Positions 19,686 to 29,416 of a stretch of DNA of 64,000 nucleotides are shown in pieces. Source of the DNA: Tetramitus jugosus (Eukaryota > Heterolobosea > Eutetramitea > Acrasida > Vahlkampfiidae). The stretch is from the NCBI GenBank assembly GCA_937625935.1, contig OW569355.1:1-64000 (forward strand). The letters run 5' to 3'. Position numbers and translations under genes: made by a program. A model generated the notes under the pieces. It was not told the origin of the DNA. It saw only the letters and a program-made list of their open reading frames with translations, and made no database searches. Numbering within the stretch: position 1 is the first letter of the stretch; each line of letters opens with the position of its first letter.

Positions 19686-21062
19686 TTATTTCTTACCTGC
19701 ACCACTCTCGGTTGTTTTCAAGTAGCTGTAGTAGAACATGCCCAACAGAGCAATGGAAATACCAGTAGTATTATACAGGTTCATGGGCACATTGTACAAG
19801 AAGATGCTGAGCACGACAAGCAAAACTTGCTTCACGTTCGCTGTCACACTCATAGTCAACGGACTCGTGTACTTGTTGGCCATCATATTTGTCCAATTCA
19901 AAGAGAATGCACAGACACCAGTGAACAAAACGACCACATAAGTTTTGAATGTTTGCTCCCCGAGATGCTCATAAAATTGGGTGACTTCTCCCTTGAAGAA
20001 AGCAATAACGAACATCACTAAACTGGCCATGGGAGACAATTGCTTCAACAGATCCAATGGATGCAACTTGTACTGATTGATATACTTGTTAGCCAACACC
20101 ACTTTCAATGCAGCCAACAAATTTCCAATAAACAACACCACGAGTGAAACAAAGTTCAAATCCACATCACCTACAACAGTTAAGCAAACACCCAGAACAA
20201 TCGGCATTACACTCACAAAAGTGTTGACCGATGGCATCGTTCCCAACACTTGATACGCCACAACAATCATAAACAGTGGCGTTGTGCTTCTCACGACCTG
20301 TGATGCAGCTAAATTTACAATCTGAACTGAAATGTTACCAAACGCAATATTTAAACAAAATATGACGATAAAGAACCGAATGGCATTCTTTTGTTTCGAA
20401 TCGGCACTATTCATTGCTGCACCATTGTCATCACTTGTATAAAGACCGAATGCTGAGGCTCCGACCGACATGATCCATCCAACAATCATGTGTATAAACG
20501 AAAGAAGAACAGGATAATTGAATGGTGTGCTCTTGAAAATGTACTTGTTCAACAGTGCGAGAACAACATTGAGAACGAACCATATGCTCAACCAGAACAG
20601 TCCCACCATTTGACTCTCACTTGCAATCCTCGAGAGTAGATCACCTCCATGTTTGCTCTCATCATCATCATCATCATCACTACTGATATCCTTTGGCTGT
20701 ATATTACTACTGTTGTGATGATGATGAATATGAATAATTGTAGCACTACTACTACTGCTACTACTAGATTCATTGTCCATATTGCTCGATTTACTATTGA
20801 TGTTGTTGTCAAGATGATCACTGCTGCTACTCAAATTCATGTCATTATTGTTTGATTGATCTTGCCTATTGTCATCATTCTCATGTGTAGTGCTGCTACT
20901 AATAGGAACGACATTATTTCCTTCGTGAGCTACCATGATGGTCATATGACTATTATTATTACTATTGTTGTTGTTACTATTGTTAGGATGATTTGTCCTC
21001 TGGGAATGGGTAGTAGACTTTTGTTGGACAACCTTGGATCGTGATGTTACTTTTGAAGGCAT
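19686..21062 (-). CDS. SLC35/TPT-family sugar-phosphate/nucleotide-sugar transporter
   Basis: 458 aa. The first ~130 residues are low-complexity Asn/Ser/His/Asp (with trinucleotide-repeat DNA such as CAT/ATT/ACT runs) and probably face the cytosol. From about residue 150 there are ~10 hydrophobic segments of the triose-phosphate translocator fold, starting LFWLSIWFVLNVVLALLNKY and including VVRSTTPLFMIVVAY and KQVLLVVLSIFLYNVPMN. Likely a Golgi/ER antiporter; the substrate is unknown. Divergent from the MRH gene with a 190-bp shared promoter. Confidence 0.88.
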   Translation of the reverse strand: MPSKVTSRSKVVQQKSTTHSQRTNHPNNSNNNNSNNNSHMTIMVAHEGNNVVPISSSTTHENDDNRQDQSNNNDMNLSSSSDHLDNNINSKSSNMDNESSSSSSSSATIIHIHHHHNSSNIQPKDISSDDDDDDESKHGGDLLSRIASESQMVGLFWLSIWFVLNVVLALLNKYIFKSTPFNYPVLLSFIHMIVGWIMSVGASAFGLYTSDDNGAAMNSADSKQKNAIRFFIVIFCLNIAFGNISVQIVNLAASQVVRSTTPLFMIVVAYQVLGTMPSVNTFVSVMPIVLGVCLTVVGDVDLNFVSLVVLFIGNLLAALKVVLANKYINQYKLHPLDLLKQLSPMASLVMFVIAFFKGEVTQFYEHLGEQTFKTYVVVLFTGVCAFSLNWTNMMANKYTSPLTMSVTANVKQVLLVVLSIFLYNVPMNLYNTTGISIALLGMFYYSYLKTTESGAGKK

Positions 21063-21252
21063 GAAGATGAGTCGCTGCTAACAACACTGAGTGGTTATGG
21101 GTTGATGAAAAATTATTAGTATTTGGTGGTGTGCTTTTTTCTCAGCTTCCATAATTATTCCGCGGCAAAAACACAAAAAGCTCATCGAAAGGAATTCACA
21201 TTTCTAGCAGCAGCAAATACACAACCAAAATTTTTTTTTCCATACCCACACG

Positions 21253-22101
21253 ATGATTGTGTCGCGATCCTTTTTCAGCTCCCTCTTCTTGGTGTTTCTG
21301 GTGTTCACTTTCCTCGTCCATCATCATGTGAGCAATGCTGCCACTACGACCAAATGCCAAGTCAACACAAAAAAGGGTCTCATTGACATGTCGGCCCTCT
21401 CCAAGGCCAACGGAAACTCTGGTTACAATATTCAAGATTTCAATGGTCACTTTAATTTTTATGTGGCCATATGCAGTAATGCACTCAAGTCCTGTAACGG
21501 TGCCAACTATCCATCTAGTTACTATCTCAAGAGAATCAATCCTGATCAATGTGTTGCTAGTCTCGGTCAATTAAAGGAAATGTATATTACTCCGATTGAT
21601 ACAAATGATGCAAGTAAGGGTGCAGTGATAGAGTACTGGGGTGGTAGTCAATCGTCTGGAGCGGGTTCAGCAGAGTTCAGAACAAGTATCACAATGAATT
21701 GTGATTTGACGACGAAAAAAACTGCAGTCAATGATTTGCAGTTAAAGTATATGAGTGATGAAGAAGTGTCGGGTGTTCATTGGTTCCGATTTCAGATGAA
21801 TACGGCATATGCGTGCCCAGGTTTCGGTGGAGGCAGCAGTAGCAAGAGAAGAGTGGTGGGTGTCGGTGGAGCCATATTGATTGTTGTTTTTTGCCTGGTG
21901 GTCATCTATTTGATTGTGGGGAGTGCAGTGATGAAATTTAAGTTCCAGAAAGAGGGGTTGGACATTTTGGTGCACAGAGAGTACTTGGTTCAGATTCCAT
22001 TGTTGATTTGGGAGGGTGTCTTGTTCATCAAGGAGGGTATCGTGGCGCTTGTCAATCGAATCACTGGCAGAGGAAACAACTTGTATGAGCAAGCAGATTA
22101 G
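21253..22101 (+). CDS. MRH-domain (Atg27/M6P-receptor-like) type I membrane protein
   Basis: 282 aa. It has a signal peptide (hydrophobic core at residues ~8-28), a lumenal domain of ~170 residues with conserved cysteines (IDMSALSKANG, YVAICSNAL, YACPGFGG), one membrane segment (~residues 200-222) and a short cytosolic tail. After the membrane segment comes the family tail LDILVHREYLVQIPLLIWEG. This layout matches Atg27 / cation-dependent mannose-6-phosphate-receptor-like proteins that cycle between Golgi, endosome and vacuole. Whether it binds glycans cannot be told. Divergent from the TPT transporter. Confidence 0.75.
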   Translation: MIVSRSFFSSLFLVFLVFTFLVHHHVSNAATTTKCQVNTKKGLIDMSALSKANGNSGYNIQDFNGHFNFYVAICSNALKSCNGANYPSSYYLKRINPDQCVASLGQLKEMYITPIDTNDASKGAVIEYWGGSQSSGAGSAEFRTSITMNCDLTTKKTAVNDLQLKYMSDEEVSGVHWFRFQMNTAYACPGFGGGSSSKRRVVGVGGAILIVVFCLVVIYLIVGSAVMKFKFQKEGLDILVHREYLVQIPLLIWEGVLFIKEGIVALVNRITGRGNNLYEQAD

Positions 22102-22344
22102 AGTCACACTGTAATTATAATTTTTGTTGGACGATGAGTTGTCGTGAGTTTTTTCGATAATATATGATAATTTATTGAGAAATTCACTACGCATGAGGCT
22201 TGATTTCATTCGTGACTGTTGTATGCTGCAATATATTTACTTGGATTGAAATTGCAAAGTATCTCTCAATGTACAAATAAATACGGCAGAGTGCAGCCTA
22301 AGAGTTTATTGTGAATTCAAAGTGTGATAAATTATGAACCTCTG

Positions 22345-24255
22345 TTAGTTGCTGAGTTTGGCAATCGCATTTCGAATCACTGGTTCTTGTTGTAGAATCT
22401 CCAGCGCTTTCTCAACAGTGATTGAAGGATTGCTGGAAAGCAACATGGCAACAGGTACAACCTTGTCAGTCTTAACTGCTACTTCAATGTGCTTGCTGAT
22501 GGCTTGTTGTTCGAATTCTTCAATGCTATCAGACCTATAGATGGCCTTGAGCAGGCATTTTCTAGCAGTCTCCTCATCCACATGAACAATATTGGACACG
22601 ATACCAATTGCTCTGTAAAAGAGTTTGTTGTTTGAGACACGGAGGTTAATCATTCTGTTGCCAAACACTGTTCCCTTGAGGACATGAGCACCAGTGGTAA
22701 TTGCATTCAACACTAACTTCAAGCTCAGTTCTGCAAATCCATCCAATCCAGGTACAAGTGACATGTATGGTACACGCACATTGACGACTGGGATGCCTTC
22801 AATAGGAACGTTCTTATGCTTTACACTCGAGTCGGCCGGAGAGCTGACAGGGTACATGCAAGCATGTTCAGGTTCCACGGCGCTCACAGAAATATATGAC
22901 ACAAAAGTATTGCTGTTGTGAGACTGTATCTTTTGAGCCAAACTCAACAGATCTCTCTTTTCTGTTGCATAAACTTCATTCACTGAGTCTGAATCAATGT
23001 CCAAGAACAACACAGTATCAAACTCAGTTAGATTTGGAAGAACTCTTGCTTCGAAATCAGCTGAATCAATAAGTATGGAGTCCTCCATTCTCGGTTGAAT
23101 TGAGTCATATCTGTGGCCAAAAACACTCTTCCATCCATTTGCAATAAATCCTTGCACATCTGTCACCTTTGCGCCATAAGTTGGACCACATTCACTAGCG
23201 TCAATGAATCCAATCATGCCTGCATTACCTGCACCCAAATAGTAGATTGATCCTCCATTTCTCAAAGAGAACGCTGCTCGTTGGATCAAATTAGCAATCT
23301 CTGTGTGTTGATTAGAGAATTGATATGTGTGCAAAACAGTTTGCTGGAATCCATTCAACAATCTGTAGATTACCTCTGATGTTGGAACATTATTGTTAAA
23401 TTGATTGACAACGGCAGATGCGAACATAGTGTCCAAAAGGAATTTGGTTGCACTTCCACCCTTCATACGAGTAGATCCAGTGATACCCTCTGGGTTAACA
23501 ACAGGATTTAAAATGATGAATCTAGAATCCTGTTCTTGAGCCAGTTGGTCCATTTGTTGACAAATTTGATAAAAATTGACAGGTTCACTTGTCACAACAG
23601 GCCAATTTTCAATCGGTGTTTGCCTCGACAGTTCAACTGGATTGAAACCGAGCAAAATGGAACTCAAGTTCTCATTCTTCTTGTTTTGCATTGTGTGATA
23701 CAATTGTCCAGCGATATAAGGTGCAGACATACCACAGGTAATACCCACATAGACCACCTTGTTCTCTGGTGTTTCACCAACGAGATCCTTAAAGTCCTGA
23801 ATGGCCGTTATAGCAGAGTCCTCTGCTGATTCTACAGCTTTCACAAGTGCAATGTGACCACCTGCCAACAAGTACTTGAACAATTCAACTTGTTGATTCT
23901 TGTGGTTGCTTGCATTATTGAGATGACCTCTGATCCGAGTTAAACAGTCATTGTAGCTCTTTGCACAAAAGTAGGATAGACGACCACTTGTACCACAACC
24001 AGAGAAGGCAACAGTTGATCCTTGATCACCACCAAAGAGAACACTTTGGACCAGTGGAGCCATTTGCTTGGTGCACTGAGCAATCAAATTTTGAGACTGC
24101 TTATTGGAGTTCAACAGGGCCAATGGAGAAGAATGAGTTGAGAAGAGTTCATTGTCAACCAACAACAAAAGATCTAGGATTTGTTCTGGTGAGCATTGAT
24201 CAATGTTGACTGTTATGGGATTGGATGTCTCTGTGATCGAAATCTTCTGGCTCAT
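22345..24255 (-). CDS. GCKR: Glucokinase-regulatory-protein-like tandem SIS protein
   Basis: 636 aa with two sugar-isomerase (SIS) domains. The first has FSGCGTSGRLSYFCAKSY (~residue 95) and the MurQ/GKRP signature GITGSTRMKGGSATK (~260). The second begins around residue 340 with YYLGAGNAGMIGFIDASECG and includes LVPGLDGFAELSLKLVLNA. Animal GKRP binds glucokinase under control of fructose phosphates, while bacterial MurQ cleaves MurNAc-6-phosphate. The tandem architecture and length fit GKRP; whether it regulates a hexokinase here is inference. Complete, no introns. It shares a 327-bp region with the Hint gene. Confidence 0.85.
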   Translation of the reverse strand: MSQKISITETSNPITVNIDQCSPEQILDLLLLVDNELFSTHSSPLALLNSNKQSQNLIAQCTKQMAPLVQSVLFGGDQGSTVAFSGCGTSGRLSYFCAKSYNDCLTRIRGHLNNASNHKNQQVELFKYLLAGGHIALVKAVESAEDSAITAIQDFKDLVGETPENKVVYVGITCGMSAPYIAGQLYHTMQNKKNENLSSILLGFNPVELSRQTPIENWPVVTSEPVNFYQICQQMDQLAQEQDSRFIILNPVVNPEGITGSTRMKGGSATKFLLDTMFASAVVNQFNNNVPTSEVIYRLLNGFQQTVLHTYQFSNQHTEIANLIQRAAFSLRNGGSIYYLGAGNAGMIGFIDASECGPTYGAKVTDVQGFIANGWKSVFGHRYDSIQPRMEDSILIDSADFEARVLPNLTEFDTVLFLDIDSDSVNEVYATEKRDLLSLAQKIQSHNSNTFVSYISVSAVEPEHACMYPVSSPADSSVKHKNVPIEGIPVVNVRVPYMSLVPGLDGFAELSLKLVLNAITTGAHVLKGTVFGNRMINLRVSNNKLFYRAIGIVSNIVHVDEETARKCLLKAIYRSDSIEEFEQQAISKHIEVAVKTDKVVPVAMLLSSNPSITVEKALEILQQEPVIRNAIAKLSN

Positions 24256-24582
24256 TTTTTCTTTTCGTGTTTGAAAAGCATGAAGACGGAGTTATTCACA
24301 GTACGGAGTAATAGTGAGCACAAAGCTCTAAACGATTCATCTAACAATGATTCGTCAAGAAGAGACTTGAAAGGAAGAGAGTGGAGACAAGAACACCAAG
24401 TTTGCTCTCATCCGAATCGTGGGAAGATTTTCTATTGGAATTCGTTCTATTTTCTGTCTTGAAATTGGGTATTTTATAGTCGACAGTCAACCGACAGAAT
24501 GATATAAGGATAACCATTGTATTTCATTTCTTCCAAACTAAAAAGAATTAGAAACAAGATAAGAAAGAAACCAAAACAGAAA
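24256..24582. other. Divergent intergenic region
   Basis: 327 bp between the GKRP-like and Hint genes, presumably carrying both promoters. Only non-ATG reading (a TTG at 24517) extends the Hint frame upstream. No signal-peptide-encoding exon is visible here. Confidence 0.5.
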
Positions 24583-25245
24583 ATGCGTCACGGATGGGTA
24601 TCAATTAACTTCCCCTTGTGTTTCCCAGGGGATTCACAAGTACTATTAGAGAACGGGCAACACAAAACGATGAACCAACTTAAAATCGGAGACAAGATCC
24701 TAGTTACCAAGAAGGATGGTTCTCTCTCTTTTGACACTGTATATAATTTCCTTCATCGAGAGGTCAACCCAACGGCTCCATACACCGAAATTGTCTTGAG
24801 CAATTCTACAAAGATTACTCTGTCTGCCTACCATCTCATTTTCAGAGCAGGAAAGGATAATTCCTACGAGGCTGTTCCAGCGTGTGAAATAAGCACTGGG
24901 GATATTTTGTACATCTCTAATTATAATCCTATCAACTTTTGCCACGAGACATCAACAGTCACAGTAACAGAAACAGTGGATGACGTGATAAAACAGGGAA
25001 TCTATGCACCATTAACCTTTAGTGGTACAATTGTCGTGGATCAAGTCCTGGTTTCTTGCTATGCACAGTATGACAAGATCAAGAGTCACAAGGTGTCACA
25101 CGCAGCTCTCAAGCCATTGAGAATCAGAGCAAAGCTGACGAGAAAACAATCAAGAGATGAGAAGGAAATGAAGGAAGGATGGAATCCATACTGTTCACTT
25201 CTCGGCAAGGGTGTATATCCCTTATACAGGGTGTTCGCTTCCTAA
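24583..25245 (+). CDS. Free-standing Hedgehog-type Hint (Hog) protein
   Basis: 220 aa from ATG 24583, only 12 residues before the presumed catalytic cysteine (LCFPGDSQVLLENG). Hint features: conserved Cys13, NQLKIGDKIL, the TxxH-type motif TLSAYHLIF, and the Hog-type late strand QVLVSCYAQYDKIKSHKVSH with a following proline (KPLRIRAKL). Hint domains catalyse N-S acyl shift and self-cleavage; in Hedgehog this is coupled to cholesterol transfer. No Hedge, secretion or sterol-recognition region is seen, and the tail is short and basic. AATAAA follows at about 25281. It may be a degraded longer gene or a stand-alone autoprocessor. Confidence 0.8.
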   Translation: MRHGWVSINFPLCFPGDSQVLLENGQHKTMNQLKIGDKILVTKKDGSLSFDTVYNFLHREVNPTAPYTEIVLSNSTKITLSAYHLIFRAGKDNSYEAVPACEISTGDILYISNYNPINFCHETSTVTVTETVDDVIKQGIYAPLTFSGTIVVDQVLVSCYAQYDKIKSHKVSHAALKPLRIRAKLTRKQSRDEKEMKEGWNPYCSLLGKGVYPLYRVFAS

Positions 25246-25506
25246 TGGGTACGACCCACTGATAGACACTCTAACTGTAAATAAATAGCGACCGGTTGAG
25301 TTTGGTCGCTCCAAATTCGTATTCCCATCGGACTTTCTAAAATTCACATCACTAAAATTCGCAGTCGATTTTTGCCTCCACACCCAAACGTCGTCGGAAT
25401 CTTCAAAATTAAACTTCGATCACAACAAATCAACAACAAAAAAACCAACAATCAACAACGATTCTGCTATTGCTTGTCTTGTCAGATTTAAAAATTTAAA
25501 GAGAGA

Positions 25507-26547
25507 ATGCAGGATTTCTTCTTTCAAAACTTTGGTGCCATCACTTCCATTGCAGCATTCTACCTGTTCAATGTCACAACAGTCGTACTCAACAAGTACC
25601 TCTACCAAGTACTCAATTTTCAATATCCATTTGCTCTCACTGCTGTTCACATGATTGTTTGCTTCATTGGAAGCTTTTTAGCTCTCAGAGTCTTCACCAT
25701 CAAACAATTCCCATTTAAGACCATCAAGAATGATGCCTACGTGTCCCGAGTTTTGCCACTCAGCGTTCTGTTTTGTGCCAATATTATTTTGGGAAATATT
25801 TCCCTGCGCTATGTTCCAGTTAGCTTTATGCAAACGGTCAAATCCTCGGTTCCCGCCTTTTCTGTCGCTCTACAGTATTTTTTCATGGGAAAGCGCTTTG
25901 ATCAAAAAACATACTTGACCGTGTTTTTGGTCGTTGTGGGTGTGGCTGCCAGTACAGTGACTGAACTTGAGTTTGAAATGATTGGTTTCGTCACTGCTGT
26001 TGTTGCTAGTGTAACTACTGCTGCTCAAGCCATTTTGATTGGAAAGCTCTTGTCTGGTGAGAATCAATTGGACTCGATGAACCTTGTGTACTATATGGCA
26101 TTGCCTAGTGCTATCATTTTGCTTCCATTTGTCTTTTACTATGAATTGGACAGCATTATTTTTGATTGGGATATGCTGAATGTGATGGGTGTGGGCATTT
26201 TGTTGATGAGTGGTGCGATTGCCTATGGATTGAACGTGACAAGTTTCCTCGTTGTCAGGTACACTTCTCCACTGACTTACAATGTCGCTGGTAACTTTAA
26301 GATTATCTTGAGCATTACGATTTCAGTGCTCATCTTTAAAAACAAGATTGGATTTGTGAACATGTTGGGATGTGGTATTGCTATTATTGGTGTTTGGATG
26401 TACAATACACACAGAATGAACGTGAACAAGATGGAGGCAGAGGAAGCAAACAAGAGAAAGAATTATCAACCATTGGAAGTCAGAGTCGAAGAGATGGCTG
26501 ATGAGAGCAAGTTGACCAACCAGGACTCAAGTCCTCTTAAACAGTAG
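25507..26547 (+). CDS. SLC35/TPT-family nucleotide-sugar transporter
   Basis: 346 aa with about ten hydrophobic segments. It opens with FNVTTVVLNKYLYQ (TPT signature), then FANIILGNISLRYVPVSFMQTVKSSVPAF, a lysine-containing loop typical of plant-type UDP-sugar/GDP-mannose exchangers, and the matching C-terminal VRYTSPLTYNVAGNFK. Likely a Golgi or ER antiporter. It has a polar C-terminal tail of ~45 residues. It is a different subgroup from the transporter at 19686-21062 and is not a recent duplicate. Confidence 0.9.
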   Translation: MQDFFFQNFGAITSIAAFYLFNVTTVVLNKYLYQVLNFQYPFALTAVHMIVCFIGSFLALRVFTIKQFPFKTIKNDAYVSRVLPLSVLFCANIILGNISLRYVPVSFMQTVKSSVPAFSVALQYFFMGKRFDQKTYLTVFLVVVGVAASTVTELEFEMIGFVTAVVASVTTAAQAILIGKLLSGENQLDSMNLVYYMALPSAIILLPFVFYYELDSIIFDWDMLNVMGVGILLMSGAIAYGLNVTSFLVVRYTSPLTYNVAGNFKIILSITISVLIFKNKIGFVNMLGCGIAIIGVWMYNTHRMNVNKMEAEEANKRKNYQPLEVRVEEMADESKLTNQDSSPLKQ

Positions 26548-26805
26548 ATACACAAACACCTAGAAACAATACATTCATTTGATTTTTGTATTCGTGAAGA
26601 GTCAGCGAACTTTTTTTGTAAATTATATATTTTTATTCCTTGATCAATCAGTTGACCAAAACATCCACCAAAAAATCTACTGGAACACGTTAGAAAAGCA
26701 GCCAGCTAACGAATCAGCACATGATCGAAATACAAACCAGATCAATTACTTGAAGAAACTGCAACCTCATTAATTCCACCAGCACAGTTGAACAAACATA
26801 CTAAC

Positions 26806-28353
26806 ATGTTAGCACTCAAGAAACACTTTTCAAGGAGCACCCAGAAGATCAAGAGAAGTATCAAGGGCCAAAAGCATACAGATGAAACATTTGATACACT
26901 GATCCACACGGTGCACGCAGAACAAAGAGCTATTGGACACTTTGACAGACATGTGACCCAAATGATTATTGACATGGAAGATCAATGTCGCTTGTACCGT
27001 TCGTTGGGTGATGATCTGCATTTAATGTACAGTTGTGGTTCAGCACCTGCTGCCGCAACGACCTCTACGACAACCACAAGCGTAGATACACCTCAAGATG
27101 ACTTGGAGGAGGCAACGATAACCACGCAATCAACCACGACGACAACCACCACCACAGTCAAGCACAGTGATTTGGGAACTCGGGTAGAAGCGATTGCTGA
27201 TCGAATGCAGCAAGAAGTTGTTCAACCATTTATCCAGAGGGCAAGAGTCGTTCAACAGAAATTGGAGGGATACAAGACCGAATTAGGCCAGTTAGAGAAG
27301 ACAGAGGTCATCAAGAGAAGAAACAACCGTTTACTGGACTTTGAAATTATTGAGAGAAAGTTCCACGCTGCTCAATCGAAGCCTCCAGCGAACCCGCAAG
27401 CAGAAAAAGAGTTGGTGGAGCTCTCTGCTCAATATGACACAGTCAAGCTACAGTTTGATGAATTGGACAAACAGGCCAAGGAGATTCTCAGAGGAGCAAT
27501 CATTAGGCGATACACTGTGATACACGATGTACTTGCTGAATTCTTCTATGAAATTTTGGGTCAATACCACTCAGCAATGGGAAAGTTGAGTCAAGTTTTC
27601 TTTGAGATTCACCATAGTGTCCAAGCACCTCAGCCGTTGGGTCATGAGTTGATGGATGCCACTTCAGAATCAATTTTGCCACCTATTCCAAAATTTGCTG
27701 CTTCCAGCTCGACTGCTGTTCCTGACATTTTGTTGCCTGAGAGCAGTAGTGCCATGTCCACCAAGGGACTATCCATTGGAAAAGAGTCTGGTTATCTAAA
27801 TGTAGGAGTTGAGCAACAAGTAACAACGACTGGTGGTGATTTGTTGGATTTGGGTGGTATGGAAACACTCTCCGTGAGCAAAGCACCTGAGTCTCGATTG
27901 TCAAGAGCAATGGAACTGGGTGGACCAACTCATTCCATCGTGGAGGCTCCCTATAGACCCAAGTCATTGGATCCAACTCAAGATATCGTTACTACCACGA
28001 AACCTGATCCATGGGCAAACTTCCCATCTTCAATCGACAATGTGAAGATGGGTGAATCATCCATGTTGGACAATTTGATGTTGCCTACTGATTCGACTGG
28101 ACACCAACAAACAGTGGTCCATGATCATATTCATGATGTTAGCTTCGATAAAAGAGAAGTGCCGTCAGAAATCAATCAGAGTTGGTTCTACTTGGATGAC
28201 TCTGGTGAAAGACAGGGTCCAGTGTCATTCCCAGAACTCCGTATGCTAAAGAGTGAAGGAGTTGTTCATGACGAGACTCAGATCTTCACTGATGGTATGG
28301 ACAAGTGGGTACCTCTCAAGGAACAAATGAATCTACCAACTTACATGGTCTGA
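26806..28353 (+). CDS. BAR-domain protein with C-terminal GYF-type domain
   Basis: 515 aa from ATG 26806 (MLALKKHFSRSTQKIKRS); the upstream TTG at 26788 is not needed. Residues ~1-265 form a BAR-like helical domain: the FDTLIHTVHAEQRAIGHF helix, a Thr-rich insert of ~40 residues, then long helices ending AMGKLSQVFFEIHH. A Ser/Pro-rich linker follows. Residues ~455-510 hold a GYF_2-type domain (SWFYLDDSGERQGPVSFPEL ... KWVPLKEQ). BAR dimers bind and bend membranes and GYF domains bind proline-rich peptides, so it may link membrane curvature to partners in endocytosis (inference). Confidence 0.75.
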   Translation: MLALKKHFSRSTQKIKRSIKGQKHTDETFDTLIHTVHAEQRAIGHFDRHVTQMIIDMEDQCRLYRSLGDDLHLMYSCGSAPAAATTSTTTTSVDTPQDDLEEATITTQSTTTTTTTTVKHSDLGTRVEAIADRMQQEVVQPFIQRARVVQQKLEGYKTELGQLEKTEVIKRRNNRLLDFEIIERKFHAAQSKPPANPQAEKELVELSAQYDTVKLQFDELDKQAKEILRGAIIRRYTVIHDVLAEFFYEILGQYHSAMGKLSQVFFEIHHSVQAPQPLGHELMDATSESILPPIPKFAASSSTAVPDILLPESSSAMSTKGLSIGKESGYLNVGVEQQVTTTGGDLLDLGGMETLSVSKAPESRLSRAMELGGPTHSIVEAPYRPKSLDPTQDIVTTTKPDPWANFPSSIDNVKMGESSMLDNLMLPTDSTGHQQTVVHDHIHDVSFDKREVPSEINQSWFYLDDSGERQGPVSFPELRMLKSEGVVHDETQIFTDGMDKWVPLKEQMNLPTYMV

Positions 28354-28403
28354 ACAACTTAATAGTTGAACGATTACAATAAATATAAACAATTCTGTAA
28401 CTT

Positions 28404-29225
28404 TTACTTTTGCTTCTTTGCACTTGCTTCAGATTCCAAGTGAAGCTTGAATACATTGAACACAATGAAACAAACAAGAGTGACCAACACGCCATGAATC
28501 GCAAGAGCCAAATTCTGATCACTGCCCAACAAAGTTGTCAATCCATTCGCAGTCACAACAACAATGACTCGTGTCAACACTTGCGACACAAATGGCAACA
28601 GAGCAATCAACACACTGAGCAGTCCAGTGATTGTCTCACGTCTCTTGCTAAACAACAAAACAGACGCAGCCAATGCAATATTCAAATAAAGAGAGAGATT
28701 GGCATGAATAGCTCCTCTCAACCAATCAAAATCAAATTCAACAGCATGTTTCGATGTTACACTGCTCAAAAACAGTGGCAACAATCGATTCAACACATTT
28801 TCAGCAGTTGTCCAACCCAGAGCTACACCAATGGCCTTTGGTTCATCCGATCCACCAAACAACTTTACAATATTGCCGCCAAACAAGAAACACATGGACA
28901 CAAAATCCAACAAACACAACAAAATCCTCACCAGATCGTACACACTAAAAAGCGCGCCAACCTGATTTTCTCCGACTTTGAACAAAGTCACGTCGGAGAT
29001 AACAGAGGAACTGTAGTGATCAGAGGGAAAAAAAGTTGCGACACACAACATTTTGAGGAATAGTGTAATGACGTAGGCAACAACACCATAGTGCAAATTA
29101 AAAAAGGACTGATTGACACTTTTGCTGCTTCCCACGTTTTGTGAGAGTTGTCTTGACGATTTGAATATGATGAATATGGGCGCAAATATCAGTGCACCAA
29201 GTGTGACAAAGTGAAGCAATGCCAT
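28404..29225 (-). CDS. TMEM147: TMEM147, ER membrane protein
   Basis: 273 aa polytopic protein, seven or so hydrophobic segments. Family anchors: the MALLHFVTLGALIFAPIF start, LKMLCVATFFP, VALGWTTAENVLNRLLPLF and the EFDFDWLRGAIHANLSL motif. TMEM147 associates with nicalin/NOMO in the ER as part of the multipass translocon (family knowledge). This copy is longer than the ~224-aa animal protein because of loop insertions (for example after residue 30 and around 75-90). Convergent with the BAR gene (50-bp gap) and divergent from LTV1. Confidence 0.9.
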   Translation of the reverse strand: MALLHFVTLGALIFAPIFIIFKSSRQLSQNVGSSKSVNQSFFNLHYGVVAYVITLFLKMLCVATFFPSDHYSSSVISDVTLFKVGENQVGALFSVYDLVRILLCLLDFVSMCFLFGGNIVKLFGGSDEPKAIGVALGWTTAENVLNRLLPLFLSSVTSKHAVEFDFDWLRGAIHANLSLYLNIALAASVLLFSKRRETITGLLSVLIALLPFVSQVLTRVIVVVTANGLTTLLGSDQNLALAIHGVLVTLVCFIVFNVFKLHLESEASAKKQK

Positions 29226-29416
29226 TATGTGTGTTTGTTCGACGTCTCTTGTTTGTTGTTTGTTTCAATTAGAATTTTTTTCTTGGCGGACTGTGTGATC
29301 AAAATTTTGAGCATGATATTCCCCGATGGTTCAACCTCGCAGTGCATCTGCAACAACTTCAAAAAAAAAGTTTGTGCAGGTTTCACACGAAAAAACAAAA
29401 GACAACGCAGCAGACA

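Noticed and set aside
28410-29063. Plus-strand 217-codon ORF opposite TMEM147
   Set aside because: Antisense shadow; the minus strand gives a clear TMEM147.
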